Below, piece by piece: positions 9,199 to 18,292 of a DNA stretch of 64,000 nt. Within the stretch, counting starts at the first letter, position 1; each line of letters opens with the position of its first letter. The position numbers were made by a program, and so were the translations under genes. Source of the stretch: Actinomycetota bacterium (GTDB lineage: Bacteria; Actinomycetota; Nitriliruptoria; Nitriliruptorales; JAHWKO01); NCBI GenBank assembly GCA_019347675.1, contig JAHWKW010000003.1:124001-188000 (forward strand), given 5' to 3'. The notes under the pieces were generated by a model. The model worked only from the letters and a program-made list of their open reading frames with translations. It ran no database searches and had not been told where the DNA came from.

Positions 9199-9522
9199 GT
9201 GTCGGCAGCGCCGTGCCGATGGTGGAGCCCCAACCCCAGATGCGCTAACAAGAGTGCGCAGAGCGCATGCTGCAGTTAGCTCACCGGACGCTCACGTGCC
9301 CAACCGACCACGCGTTGGCGCCACGAGGTCACGGCGCCGTGATGCAGCACGTCGCCCTCCGCGCCAAAGACCTGGCCGGGCAGGACAGCCCGCGAGCCCG
9401 GCCGGACGACGCGGCACGTACCACACACCCGGTTCGCACCGTTGCCACGGGCGCAGCTACCGAACCCGACCAGGTTGGCCGATGCTGGTGGTGACGAGGC
9501 GACCGACCACGTAGGGCGTGAC
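9199..9522 (-). promoter_or_regulatory. long leader of the Rpf-like gene; possible c-di-AMP (ydaO-type) riboswitch remnant
   Basis: This 324-base gap holds no convincing gene. On the minus strand 9284-9271 reads GTGAGCTAACTGCA, followed by GCATGCG, close to the conserved CAGCTAACC-GTAGGCG 3' block of ydaO/yuaA riboswitches, which commonly precede rpf and NlpC/P60 genes in actinobacteria. A TGCGC/GCGCA stem follows. The 5' half of the motif could not be matched convincingly, so this is a lead rather than an identification. Confidence 0.25.
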
Positions 9523-9654
9523 ATGGCAGCGACGCAGTCCCATGAGCACCAGGCTCTGCTCGCCGTCAAGCTCGCGCTCGGGGTCGCCACCCCGCGCGAC
9601 ATCGAGCAGCTCCGCGAGCTGCACGCCGGCGACCACGACCAGCGGGCCGCCTGA
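9523..9654 (+). CDS. small hypothetical protein, 43 aa
   Basis: ATG at 9523 is preceded at a 6-base spacing by TAGGG, an acceptable SD. The 43-residue product contains ALLAVKLALGVATPRDIEQL and is hydrophilic apart from that amphipathic stretch; there is no signal peptide, Cys motif or recognisable family. It lies alone, with its 3' end facing the Nfu gene. It may be a genuine small protein or a chance ORF in GC-rich DNA. Confidence 0.35.
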   Translation: MAATQSHEHQALLAVKLALGVATPRDIEQLRELHAGDHDQRAA

Positions 9655-9747
9655 CCGCGTCGGGGGGGACCGGAGCGAAGACGGTCCTACGGGGTCGCAG
9701 GGCGGCCGGCTCACGCCGGCGGGCCGACGATCGACTGCTGCTTGCCG

Positions 9748-10389
9748 TTACTTCTTGGACGACTCGAAGTACGGGCTGTCCCCGGCGGCGTGGTCGGTGA
9801 CGTCCACGATGTTGCGGATCTCGGGGACGGCATCGCGGATCGCCACCTCGATCCCCTGGGTCAGCGTCACCTTGGCCATCCCGCAACCTTGGCACCCGCC
9901 CGACAGGCGTAGGTAGGCGGTGTCGTCCTCGACGCCGACAAGTTCGGCATGGCCGCCGTGCGCGGCGATGCTCGGGTTGACCACCCCTTCGAGGATCTGC
10001 GCCACGCGCTCCGCGAGCGGGCCGCTGAGGTCGCCGACCTGGCCACGCATCTGCGGGCTCTCGGGCTTGTTGGGGTTGGTGACGACCACGGCGCCGTAGA
10101 CGGGGTCACCTTCCACGGCGACCGTTGCGCCGCGGAGCTTGTCGACGTCGTCCTCGGGGATGACGATCGACAGGTCATCGTGGTGCTGCACGACGTCGCT
10201 GGGCTCGGCCAGCTCCAGCCGATCGATCCGGATCTCGTGGTCGTAGCCGCGTGGACCGAACCCGCTGACGGACACCCAGAGCGCCATCGCCTCGGGCTGG
10301 GGTTCCTGCGCCCGCACCCGCAGGATCTTCTCCTTGGCGTTGGGCGTGATCTGCACGATCGGTTCGGTTGTCATGGGACTGTCGGTCAT
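9748..10389 (-). CDS. nfuA: NfuA-type iron-sulfur cluster carrier (A-type-like plus NifU C-terminal domain)
   Basis: 213 residues. The N-terminal half (QITPNAKEKILRVRAQE) resembles a degenerate A-type/HesB domain without its cysteines. The C-terminal half is a NifU-like domain with VNPSIAAHGGHAELVGVE and the cluster-binding CxxC in GGCQGCGMAKVTL. NfuA-like proteins receive [4Fe-4S] clusters and pass them to targets. ATG 10389 is chosen over upstream codons because GGAGGG lies about 6 bases before it. It is divergent from the ATP-grasp gene, and the two share a 64-base promoter region. Confidence 0.88.
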   Translation of the reverse strand: MTDSPMTTEPIVQITPNAKEKILRVRAQEPQPEAMALWVSVSGFGPRGYDHEIRIDRLELAEPSDVVQHHDDLSIVIPEDDVDKLRGATVAVEGDPVYGAVVVTNPNKPESPQMRGQVGDLSGPLAERVAQILEGVVNPSIAAHGGHAELVGVEDDTAYLRLSGGCQGCGMAKVTLTQGIEVAIRDAVPEIRNIVDVTDHAAGDSPYFESSKK

Positions 10390-10441
10390 GGATGCCCTCC
10401 GCGCGGGCCGACATCGCCTGGGCGGGACCGCGCACGTCACG

Positions 10442-10447
10442 TACGGT
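10442..10447 (+). promoter_or_regulatory. candidate -10 box for a leaderless ATP-grasp mRNA
   Basis: TACGGT ends 6 bases before the GTG at 10454. The site sits in the near-palindrome GTACGGTACC, whose reverse strand offers TACCGT toward the divergent nfuA gene, so the two promoters may overlap. Confidence 0.45.
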
Positions 10448-10453
10448 ACCGCC

Positions 10454-11695
10454 GTGCGCCGCATCCTTCTGCTCCTGCCCTCGTCCACGTACCGCGCCGG
10501 GGATTTCCTCGATGCCGCCACGCGCCTGGGGGTCGAGGTGGTGATCGCATCGGAGGAGCGTCAGGCCATGGCCGATCGGATGGGCGATCGGGCGCTGAGG
10601 GTCGATCTGGGCGACCCTGACCGGGCGGCACGCGCGATCGTCACGCACGCACGCAGCAACCGGATCGACGCTGTCATCGCGGTCGACGACCAGGGGGTTG
10701 TGGCCGGAGCGCAGGCCGCCGCCGCGCTCGGGATCCCCCACAACCCGCCGGATGCGGTCGCCCGCACCCGGGACAAGGTCGCGCTGCGTCGCGCGCTGGC
10801 TGGGCGGGTGCGCCAGCCCGACTTCCGCGTCGCCGCATCAGGCGACGACGTCGCCGCGCTCGCCCGCACGGTGGGCCTTCCGTGCGTGGTCAAACCGGTG
10901 TCGTTGTCAGCCAGCCGCGGGGTGATCCGCGCCGACACCCCGGAGGATGCCGCGATCGCTGCGGCACGGATCCGGCGGCTGCTGGGATGCGCTGACGCCG
11001 ATGCAGAGGGTCCGTTGCTGGTCGAACGCTTCGTTCCCGGCCAGGAGGTGGCCGTCGAAGGGCTGCTGCGCGGCGGCCACCTCGAGGTGCTGGCGGTCTT
11101 CGACAAGCCTGACCCGCTCGACGGGCCCTACTTCGAGGAGACCCTGTACGTCACGCCGTCGAGCAAGCCAGCGGACGTCGTGGCCGAGATCGAGCGTGTC
11201 ACCGCCGACGCAATGACCGCGGTCGGCTTGCGCGAAGGCCCCGTCCACGCGGAGCTACGGGTCGGGCCGGACGGGGTCGCGACGTTCCTGGAGGTGGCCG
11301 CGCGTTCCATCGGTGGGCTGTGCGCCCGTGCGTTGCGGTTCGGGTTGGGCGTTCAGCTCGAGGAGCTGATCCTGCGTCACGCGCTCGATCTGCCGCTGGA
11401 CACGCTGCGACGTGAGCCGGACGCGTCCGGGGTGATGATGCTGCCCATCCCCCACGCGGGCGTGCTCCGGGCCGTCCAAGGCCAGGACGCTGCCCGTTCG
11501 GTCCCTGGCATCGTCGGCCTCGAGATCACCGTCCCGACCGGGCGTGCGGTGGCGCCGCTGCCGGAAGGCGACCGCTACCTGGGCTTCCTGTTCGCCCGTG
11601 GCCAGACTCCCGCGGACGTCGAGCGCTCGTTGCGCGAGGCGCACCGCCAGCTCGACGTGGTCATCGCCGCGCCGGCCGATCAACGCACCGCTTGA
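10454..11695 (+). CDS. ATP-grasp domain ligase
   Basis: 413 residues with a preATP-grasp Rossmann-like start (RRILLLLPSSTYRAGDFLDAA), then an ATP-grasp fold. Visible are CVVKPVSLSASRGVIR (ATP-binding Lys), LLVERFVPGQEVAVEG, HAELRVGPDGVATFLEVAARSIGG (the Mg-binding Glu/Asn-type region) and a C-terminal beta lobe. The layout resembles carboxylate-amine ligases of the BacD/L-amino-acid ligase or PurD/CarB group, which form an acyl-phosphate and couple it to an amine. The substrate cannot be read from sequence. GTG 10454 fits the leaderless promoter; an upstream in-frame start at 10334 would overlap nfuA. It may be co-transcribed with the EamA gene 15 bases downstream. Confidence 0.82.
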   Translation: MRRILLLLPSSTYRAGDFLDAATRLGVEVVIASEERQAMADRMGDRALRVDLGDPDRAARAIVTHARSNRIDAVIAVDDQGVVAGAQAAAALGIPHNPPDAVARTRDKVALRRALAGRVRQPDFRVAASGDDVAALARTVGLPCVVKPVSLSASRGVIRADTPEDAAIAAARIRRLLGCADADAEGPLLVERFVPGQEVAVEGLLRGGHLEVLAVFDKPDPLDGPYFEETLYVTPSSKPADVVAEIERVTADAMTAVGLREGPVHAELRVGPDGVATFLEVAARSIGGLCARALRFGLGVQLEELILRHALDLPLDTLRREPDASGVMMLPIPHAGVLRAVQGQDAARSVPGIVGLEITVPTGRAVAPLPEGDRYLGFLFARGQTPADVERSLREAHRQLDVVIAAPADQRTA

Positions 11696-11710
11696 CGGCG
11701 CCGCCGCGAC

Positions 11711-12739
11711 GTGAGCCTGACCCCGGATCCCGCCAGGGATCACCCGCCACCGGGGCGGCCGGGCCCGGCCCGGCGCCGGGTGCTGCAGACCGCGCACGGC
11801 ACCCGAGTCGAACCTTTCGGTGTGGTCGAGTGGGGGTTGCTCGCCGGGATCGCCGCGATCTGGGGCTCGTCGTTCCTGTTCATCGCCATCGGGCTCGAAG
11901 CGTTCGCCCCCGGGGTCGTGGCACTGGCTCGCCTCACCCTGGGGGTGGTCGCACTCGCGCTGGTCCCCCGTGCCAGGAGCAGCGTCCACCGCGACGACTG
12001 GCCGCGGGTCGCGGTGCTGGGGCTGGTGTGGATGGCCGCCCCGCTGCTGCTGTTCCCCATCGCCCAGCAGTGGGTCGACTCGTCGGTGGCCGGGATGATC
12101 AACGGGGCGGTGCCGCTGTGGAGCGCGCTGATCGCGACGCTGCTGCTGCGGTCCCTGCCCCGACCGACCCAGGTCGTCGGCCTCGCGCTGGGGTTCATCG
12201 GCGTGGTGGCGATCATGTGGCCCAACGCGTCGGGGGCGGACGCGTCACTGCTGGGCGTGGCGCTGCTGCTGGTCGCGGTGGCGCTGTACGGCCTGGCCAC
12301 CAACCTCGCCGTCCCGCTGCAGCAACGCTACGGCAGCGCTCCCGTGCTGCTCCGCGCCCAGCTCGTGGCGCTGGTGGTGATCGCCCCGGTGGGTGCCGCG
12401 TCGGTGCCGACCTCGACCTGGGAGTGGACCAGCGCCGTGGCCATGCTTCCCCTGGGGGTGCTGGGCACGGGTCTGGCGTTCGTGGGGATGACCACCCTGG
12501 TGGGGCGGGTGGGTGCAGCACGCGGGTCGGTGGCGATCTACTTCATCCCCGTCGTCGCGATCGTGCTGGGCGTGACGGTGCGCGGCGAGGCGGTCCACCC
12601 GCTGGCGCTGGTCGGGACGGCGCTGGTCCTGGTCGGGGCGGGGCTGACCAGCCGTCGCGAACGCGAACGTCGTCGAACCGACGTCGGGTCGACGGTTGCG
12701 GTGGGCGCCGACGTCCCGACCGACGTCAACCACCCGTGA
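11711..12739 (+). CDS. EamA-family (DMT superfamily) transporter
   Basis: 342 residues with about ten membrane helices in two EamA repeats. WGSSFLFIAIGLEAFAPGVV opens the first repeat, and GTGLAFVGMTTLVGRVGAARG lies in the second, followed by a cytoplasmic Arg-rich tail. The family exports small metabolites such as amino acids or takes up related compounds. Its position 15 bases after an ATP-grasp ligase suggests export of the ligase product, which is inference. Its last 14 bases overlap the convergent glgA gene. Confidence 0.88.
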   Translation: MSLTPDPARDHPPPGRPGPARRRVLQTAHGTRVEPFGVVEWGLLAGIAAIWGSSFLFIAIGLEAFAPGVVALARLTLGVVALALVPRARSSVHRDDWPRVAVLGLVWMAAPLLLFPIAQQWVDSSVAGMINGAVPLWSALIATLLLRSLPRPTQVVGLALGFIGVVAIMWPNASGADASLLGVALLLVAVALYGLATNLAVPLQQRYGSAPVLLRAQLVALVVIAPVGAASVPTSTWEWTSAVAMLPLGVLGTGLAFVGMTTLVGRVGAARGSVAIYFIPVVAIVLGVTVRGEAVHPLALVGTALVLVGAGLTSRRERERRRTDVGSTVAVGADVPTDVNHP

Positions 12740-13922
12740 GGCGCTGGTAGAGGTCGGCCGTCCGCTCGGCGACCACGTCCCACGTGAAGCGGTCCAGCAC
12801 CCGTCGGCGGCCTGCTCGACCCATGCGGGCGGCGCGGGAGGGGTCGGCCAGGAGCTCGTCGATGCGGGTGGCCAGGTCCCGGGCGAACCGCTCGGCGTCG
12901 GCTGGCTCCGACGTGGGGTCACCGGGCTCGAACGGGACCAGCAGGCCGGTGTCGCCCTCGACCACGATCTCGGGGATCCCGCCGGTTGCGGTCGCCACGA
13001 CCGGGGCTCCACACGCCATCGCCTCGAGGTTGACCAGCCCGAACGGTTCGTACACCGATGGGCAGACGAACACCGTGGCGTGGGACAGCACCGCGACGAC
13101 GTCGGCGCGGGGCAGCATCGCCTCCTCCCACACGACCCCGCCCCGCCCCGCACGGAGCCGTTCGACCCGAGCGCGGACCTCGGCCGCGATCTCAGGCGTG
13201 TCGGGCTCGCCGGCCAACAGCACCAGCTGCGCGGGGTGCACGAGGAGCTCGACAGCGCGGAGCAGGTGCGGCAGGCCCTTCTGGCGGGTGATGCGGCCGA
13301 CGAACACCACCGACGGCTGGTCGGGGTCAATGCCCAGACGGCGTAGCACGTGGCGGTCGGGTGCGGGCCGGTACACGTCCGGGTCGACGCCGTTGTGGAT
13401 CACCTGGACCCGGTCGGGAGCGATCTGCGGGTAACAGGCGACCACGTCGGCGCGCATGCCCTCGGACACCGCGATCACCGCGTCGGCATCCTCCAGCCCG
13501 GTGCGTTCGCAGAAGCTGGACAGCGCGTAGCCGCCGCCGAGCTGCTCGGCCTTCCACGGGCGCAACGGCTCGAGGCTGTGGACGGTCGCCACGTGCGGGA
13601 CCTCGTAGAGCAGCTTGGCCAGGTGCCCGGCGAAGTTCGCGTACCAGGTGTGGGTGTGGACCAGGTCGGCGCCGGCCACGCCGGCGGCCATCACCAGATC
13701 CACCGACATGGTGCGCAGGGCGGCCAGGTGGCGTGCGTCGCCCTCCAACTCCTCCCACGGCTGGTACGCCGCGGCCACCAGCGGGTCGCTTCGGGGGGGC
13801 CCGAAGCAGTGCACCGCGACGTCGACGTGCTGGGCAAGTGCGGTGGCGAGGTGCTCGACGTGCACGCCGGCGCCGCCGTACACCTCCGGCGGGTACTCGC
13901 GGGTGACGATCGCGGCCTTCAC
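12726..13922 (-). CDS. glgA: glycogen synthase, actinobacterial GT4 type
   Basis: 398 residues. [20 protein letters not shown] is the N-terminal sugar-acceptor/ADP-glucose motif of the corynebacterial-type Glg[20 protein letters not shown] and [20 protein letters not shown] (the E-x7-E region) identify a GT-B retaining GT4 enzyme. It extends alpha-1,4-glucan, or makes maltose-1-phosphate as GlgM, from ADP-glucose. The GTG start overlaps the glgC stop by four bases, so the two are translationally coupled and consecutive in glycogen synthesis. Confidence 0.92.
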   Translation of the reverse strand: MKAAIVTREYPPEVYGGAGVHVEHLATALAQHVDVAVHCFGPPRSDPLVAAAYQPWEELEGDARHLAALRTMSVDLVMAAGVAGADLVHTHTWYANFAGHLAKLLYEVPHVATVHSLEPLRPWKAEQLGGGYALSSFCERTGLEDADAVIAVSEGMRADVVACYPQIAPDRVQVIHNGVDPDVYRPAPDRHVLRRLGIDPDQPSVVFVGRITRQKGLPHLLRAVELLVHPAQLVLLAGEPDTPEIAAEVRARVERLRAGRGGVVWEEAMLPRADVVAVLSHATVFVCPSVYEPFGLVNLEAMACGAPVVATATGGIPEIVVEGDTGLLVPFEPGDPTSEPADAERFARDLATRIDELLADPSRAARMGRAGRRRVLDRFTWDVVAERTADLYQRLTGG

Positions 13923-15172
13923 GGGCAGACGGCGCCCGCCGCTGCAGGCACGCGCTGCCCCTTGCCGATCACCACGACGCCGCCGTCGGAGACGGTGAAG
14001 CGCTCGCGGTCGAGGTCCGGGTCCACCCCGATGCGGGCACCTTCTGCGATGACCACGTTCTTGTCGACGATGGCGTTGCGGACGACGGCGTTGCGGCCGA
14101 CCACGACGTCCTGCATCAGCACGGACCCTTCCACCTGGGCGTGCGACTCCACCAACACCCCCGGGGACAGCACCGACCGCCGCACCGTCCCGCCCGAGAC
14201 GATCACACCGCCGCTGACCATCGAGTTGAGCGCCTGTCCCCGGCGCCCGTCGTCGTCGAAGATGAACTTGGTGGGCGGGAGCGACCCCGGCCAGGTGTGG
14301 ATCGGCCAGTCGCGGTTGTACAGGTTGAAGATCGGGTGCACCGAGACGAGGTCCATGTGTGCCGCGTAGTAGGCGTCGAGGGTCCCCACGTCCCGCCAGT
14401 AGCCGCGGTCACGCTCGGTGGCTCCCGGCACGTCGTTGCTGGCGAAGTCGTACACGTGCGCCTGATCTGCTGCGGTCAGCATGGTGATGACGTCGCGGCC
14501 CACATCGTGGTCGCTGTCCTCACGCTGGGCATCGCGGGTCACCGCATCGACCAGCACCTCGGTGGCGAACACGTAGTTGCCCATCGAGGCGAACACCTGG
14601 TCGGGTGCGTCCGGCAGGCCCTGCGCGGTGGACGGCTTCTCGTGGAAGGCCGCCAGCCTGGTGCCCTCCCCCGGCTGCACCACCCCGAACCGGGACGCCT
14701 CCTCGCGCGGGGCGCGGATCGCAGCGACCGTCACCCCCGCCCCGGTGGCGACGTGCTGCTCGACCATCTGGCGCGGGTCCATCCGGTAGACGTGGTCGGC
14801 GCTGAACACGATCACGTGATCGGGACGCTCGTCGCGAACGATGTTGAGGTTCTGGTAGATCGCGTCCGCCGACCCGGCGAACCACCGCGCACCGTGGCGC
14901 ATCTGCGCGGGCACCGGCGTGACGTAGTTGCCCAGCAGCGGTGACAGCCGCCAGGTGGTGGAGATGTGCCGATCGAGGCTGTGGCTCTTGTACTGGGTCA
15001 ACACGACCAGGCGCAGGTAGCCGCCGTTGACGAGGTTCGACAGGGCGAAGTCGACCAACCGGTAGGTCCCGGCGAAGGGCACGGCCGGCTTGGCCCGGTC
15101 GGCCGTGAGCGGCATCAGCCGCTTGCCCGCCCCGCCGGCGAGCACGATCCCGATCACGTGGCGGTCGGCCAC
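13919..15172 (-). CDS. glgC: glucose-1-phosphate adenylyltransferase
   Basis: 417 residues, normal for Glg[21 protein letters not shown] is the nucleotidyltransferase loop, followed by [19 protein letters not shown]. Other markers are [18 protein letters not shown] (catalytic Asp region), FHEKPS and a C-terminal left-handed beta-helix with hexapeptide repeats. It makes ADP-glucose from glucose-1-phosphate and ATP, the committed step of glycogen synthesis, and is usually allosterically controlled. GTG 15172 is chosen because a GGAGGAG SD lies just upstream and homologues begin at this motif. It forms an operon with DUF2203 and glgA. Confidence 0.94.
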   Translation of the reverse strand: MADRHVIGIVLAGGAGKRLMPLTADRAKPAVPFAGTYRLVDFALSNLVNGGYLRLVVLTQYKSHSLDRHISTTWRLSPLLGNYVTPVPAQMRHGARWFAGSADAIYQNLNIVRDERPDHVIVFSADHVYRMDPRQMVEQHVATGAGVTVAAIRAPREEASRFGVVQPGEGTRLAAFHEKPSTAQGLPDAPDQVFASMGNYVFATEVLVDAVTRDAQREDSDHDVGRDVITMLTAADQAHVYDFASNDVPGATERDRGYWRDVGTLDAYYAAHMDLVSVHPIFNLYNRDWPIHTWPGSLPPTKFIFDDDGRRGQALNSMVSGGVIVSGGTVRRSVLSPGVLVESHAQVEGSVLMQDVVVGRNAVVRNAIVDKNVVIAEGARIGVDPDLDRERFTVSDGGVVVIGKGQRVPAAAGAVCP

Positions 15173-15182
15173 GAGCTCCTCC

Positions 15183-15557
15183 TCACAATAGGCGCAGTTC
15201 CGCGATCGGCGCGCGGCCCAGGAAGCCGGTCTCAGCCGTGTGGTACCAGGCGAGGTCGTCCTCACCCTCCAACCAGCACAGCAGCACCATGCCCTGGACC
15301 GCCCGGGCCGGGAAGTCCAGGAGCGCCGGGGCGATGCCTTTGACCTGCACGCCGTGCTCGGCGAACCACGCCAGCTCCTCGTGGACACGGGCGTCCAAGG
15401 CCTTCAGCTCCGGCACCCCGCCAGCAGCCGGACGGTCGTCGCGCAGCGCCCGCTCGAGCTGGCGAGCCTCGGCCGTGAGAGCCGCCACCGTCCTGATCCG
15501 CGCCCGCGCCTCGGGCAGGACAGCCCGGGCTTCTTCGAGGGTGAAGGTCCGCTCCAT
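15183..15557 (-). CDS. DUF2203 family protein
   Basis: 124 residues, the usual size for DUF2203. It starts [20 protein letters not shown], continues as an alpha-helical region, and ends with [27 protein letters not shown] and TGFLGRAPI, all typical of the family. No biochemical role is established. It is the first gene of the DUF2203-glgC-glgA operon (10 bases before glgC). The ATG at 15557 matches the family start. Confidence 0.85.
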   Translation of the reverse strand: MERTFTLEEARAVLPEARARIRTVAALTAEARQLERALRDDRPAAGGVPELKALDARVHEELAWFAEHGVQVKGIAPALLDFPARAVQGMVLLCWLEGEDDLAWYHTAETGFLGRAPIAELRLL

Positions 15558-15752
15558 GCGGGCCAGTATGGCCGGTCCGTGTTGCGGCGGCAGCGGCCGC
15601 GAGGAGACGGCAAGGCCGCCCCCTCGCGGTCCCCCCGTTGGCTGCGACGTCGCAGATAGCGCCCCGCGGAGCGTGCGGTAGACCGTACAACCGGCCAGTC
15701 CAGCGAACCATGTCTCGACGGCCGGCCGTTCGTCGGCGTCACCGGGGATGGT

Positions 15753-15758
15753 TAGCCT
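15753..15758 (+). promoter_or_regulatory. candidate -10 box for a leaderless radical SAM mRNA
   Basis: TAGCCT ends 7 bases before GTG 15766. This supports GTG 15766 over the in-frame ATG at 15748, which lies upstream of the -10 box. Confidence 0.45.
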
Positions 15759-15765
15759 CGGTGGC

Positions 15766-17184
15766 GTGCGTGTCCTGATCGTGTCCACCTACGAGCTCGG
15801 TCACCAGCCGCTGCACGCGGCGGTCCCTGCCGCGGTCCTCCGCGACGCTGGCCACGAGGTCCGCTGCCTCGATCTGTCCGTCCAGCGGTGGGACCCGGCC
15901 CTGATCGATTGGGCCGGTGCGGTCTGCTTCTCGACCCCGATGCACACCGCGATGCGTCTGGCCGTGACCGCGGCCACCGTCATTCGTCGCGAGCGCCCCA
16001 CCCTCCCGATCTGCTTCTACGGTCTGTACGCCCCGGTGAGCCGTGACCACACCGTCGGTCGCGTCACCGACCGGGTGATCGCCGGCGACTACGTCGGGGC
16101 GCTAGTCGCGTGGGTCGCAGACCTCGCTGGCGACGTCGACGTGGCAGACCCTGTGACCATCCAGCTCGGCCGCGGCCGGGTGAAGCCACCGCTGCCTGCC
16201 CGCGACCTCCTTCCGCCGCTCGACTCCTACGCCCATCTCGCGTTCGGCGGCCACGAACGCCGGGTCGGGGCGGTCCAGGCGACCGTGGGTTGCAAGCACC
16301 GGTGCCGGCACTGTCCCGTCCCGACCGTCTACGGCGGACGCTTCCGGGCGGTGGACACCGCCGCCGTCCTGGACGACATCGCCCAGCTGGTCGAACTCGG
16401 CGCCGGGCACATCACGTTCGCCGACCCCGACTTCCTCAACGGCCCCACCCACGCGCTCCGCGTGGTGCGCGCCATGCACGAGCGTTGGCCGCAGCTCACC
16501 TTCGACTGCACCACCAAGGTCGACCACATCGTCGAGCACCCGCAAGCGTGGCCGGTGCTGGCGCAGTCGGGCTGCCTGTTCGTCGTGTCGGCCCTGGAGA
16601 CGACCAACGACACGATCCTCGCCCGGCTCGACAAGGGCCACACCACCGCCCAGGCGCGTCAGGCGATCGCGTTGCTGCGCTCGTACGGGATCGAACTGCG
16701 GCCCTCCTGGCTGCCGTTCACGCCGTGGACGACGCTGGGAGACGTCCACGACGTCGTGACGTTCGTCGCCGACCACGACCTGGTCGGCAACGTCGACCCG
16801 GTCATGTACACGATCCGGCTCCTGCTCCCGCAAGGGTCGCTGCTCGTCGACCATCCCGACCTCGCCCCGCACCTGGGCGACTACGACGCCGAGAGGCTGA
16901 CGTACCGGTGGACCGCCGCGGATCCGCAGGTCGATGCGCTGCAGGCCGAACTCGCACAGCTGGTGGCCGAGCGCACCGCCCACGGGGCGAGCGCCGAGCG
17001 GATCTTCCTCGACGTCGACGCGGCCGTGTCGGCAGCCGCGGGGGTCACCGCCGGGCGCCCGCAGATCCTCACCGGCTCGGTGCAGGGGCGCCCCAGGTTG
17101 ACCGAGCCGTGGTTCTGCTGAGCGGAGCCCACCGAGCAGATGGCCGGTCCGGTCATCGCCGATGCGACACCCGATCGGAGCTGA
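15766..17184 (+). CDS. B12-binding-type radical SAM selenoprotein with C-U-A-E-P tail (TGA 17119-17121 read as Sec)
   Basis: About 472 residues if the TGA at 17119 encodes selenocysteine, 451 if it is a stop. The N-terminus (RVLIVSTYELGHQPLHAAVP) is a cobalamin-binding-like Rossmann domain. The radical SAM cluster motif CKHRCRHC lies near residue 181, followed by a TIM-barrel core. The end reads LTEPWFC, then TGA, then GCG GAG CCC (A-E-P), and continues 20 sense codons to TGA at 17182. This fits the radical SAM family recognised by a C-terminal CUAEP or CCAEP tail. A hairpin at 17131-17148 (arms ACCG-GC and GC-CGGT, a bulged A, loop AGATG) sits where a bacterial SECIS should be. Its reaction is unknown. 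selA, selB and selC are not in the window. Confidence 0.82.
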
Positions 17185-17209
17185 ACGCCACGTCGTCGTT
17201 GGCCGTGGC

Positions 17210-18070
17210 CTACACGCGGTCCAGGACCGCGACGACGTCGTCGGGGAGATCCACGGAGGCTGCGGCGACGTTCTCCTCGAGATGCTCCAGCGACGAGGTC
17301 CCCGGGATCGGCAGCATCACGGGAGAACGGGCCAGCAGCCACGCCAACGCCACCTGCGCGGGCGTGATGGCGTCGCGGGCAGCCAACCCCGCCAGGGGGC
17401 CGTCGTCGCTGGCCAGCTGGGCTGAACCCAGCGGGAAGTACGGGATGAAAGCCAGACCCTGTTCTGTGCAGGCCTCGAGCACGTCCTCGTGCTGGCGGGC
17501 AGCGAGGTTGTAGCGGTTCTGCACCGACACCACGTCGACGATCCTCCGGGCGGCTGCCAGCTGGTCGGCAGCCACGTTGGACAGCCCGACGTGGCGGACC
17601 TTCCCGGCGTCCTGGAGGTTCTTCAGCGCCCCGACGGACTCTTCGTACGGCACGGCGGGGTCGGGCGCGTGCAGCTGGTAGACGTCGATCGCCTCGACGC
17701 GTAGCCGTTGCAGGCTCCCGTCGCAGGCGGCCTTGAGGTGGTCGGGGCGGGCGTTGCGCGGCCACTGTCCGGGCCCGGGGCGCTCCAGCCCACCCTTGGT
17801 GGCGATGATGAGGTCGTCGGGGTAGGGGTGCAGCGCCTGGGCGATCAACGTCTCGTTGACGTGGGGGCCGTACGAGTCGGCCGTGTCGATGAAGTTGACA
17901 CCGAGCTCGACCGCTCGGCGCAGCACCGCCCGGGCGGCGTCGACGTCGTCGGGCTCTCCCCACACCCCCGGGCCGGTGAGGCGCATCGCCCCGAACCCCA
18001 GTCGGCGCACCTCGAGGTCGCCGAGGACCACCGTGCCGGCGGTCGTGTCGTCCAGGGTGGCCACGCTCAT
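17210..18070 (-). CDS. aldo/keto reductase
   Basis: 286 residues. It has GFGAMRLTG, NFIDTADSYG (catalytic Asp and Tyr), IIATKGG (catalytic Lys), YQLHAPDP (His), GLSNVAA, and VALAWLLARSPVMLPIPGTS at the cofactor-binding end. This is an NADPH-dependent AKR of the YajO/AKR11-13 type acting on aldehydes or ketones, substrate unknown. ATG 18070 is chosen because a TAGCGT -10 box at 18099-18104 overlaps the alternative GTG at 18100. It is convergent with the selenoprotein gene 25 bases away. Confidence 0.9.
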   Translation of the reverse strand: MSVATLDDTTAGTVVLGDLEVRRLGFGAMRLTGPGVWGEPDDVDAARAVLRRAVELGVNFIDTADSYGPHVNETLIAQALHPYPDDLIIATKGGLERPGPGQWPRNARPDHLKAACDGSLQRLRVEAIDVYQLHAPDPAVPYEESVGALKNLQDAGKVRHVGLSNVAADQLAAARRIVDVVSVQNRYNLAARQHEDVLEACTEQGLAFIPYFPLGSAQLASDDGPLAGLAARDAITPAQVALAWLLARSPVMLPIPGTSSLEHLEENVAAASVDLPDDVVAVLDRV

Positions 18071-18098
18071 CGGCGATCCCGTTCGTCGATCCCGGGTC

Positions 18099-18104
18099 AC
18101 GCTA
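18099..18104 (-). promoter_or_regulatory. candidate -10 box for the aldo/keto reductase gene
   Basis: TAGCGT on the minus strand predicts a start near 18092 and a leader of about 22 bases before ATG 18070. Confidence 0.35.
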
Positions 18105-18292
18105 CGGTCGCGGCCGCCCGTCCCGCAGGACGCACTCGTCCACCCGTCCGCCCCGTCCGACCGGCACGCCCGCGCCTGCGGCCGGCGACGGCCACCCGCG
18201 GCTCGTCCCAGCTTCGGTGTCCGGATGCGCCGGCCAGGCGCGCAGGCGTGGTTTCATGGCTTGCTCCTCGCAGGCCACCCACGGAGGGGCGC

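Noticed and set aside
9267-9602. Short plus- and minus-strand ORFs of 75-108 codons in the Rpf-gene leader
   Set aside because: They overlap each other, lack SDs and have compositions typical of random GC-rich frames. Only the ORF at 9523 has a plausible SD.
15748-15765. ATG 15748 as start of the radical SAM gene
   Set aside because: It lies upstream of the TAGCCT -10 box, and the extra residues are not typical of the family. GTG 15766 starts directly at the Rossmann strand.
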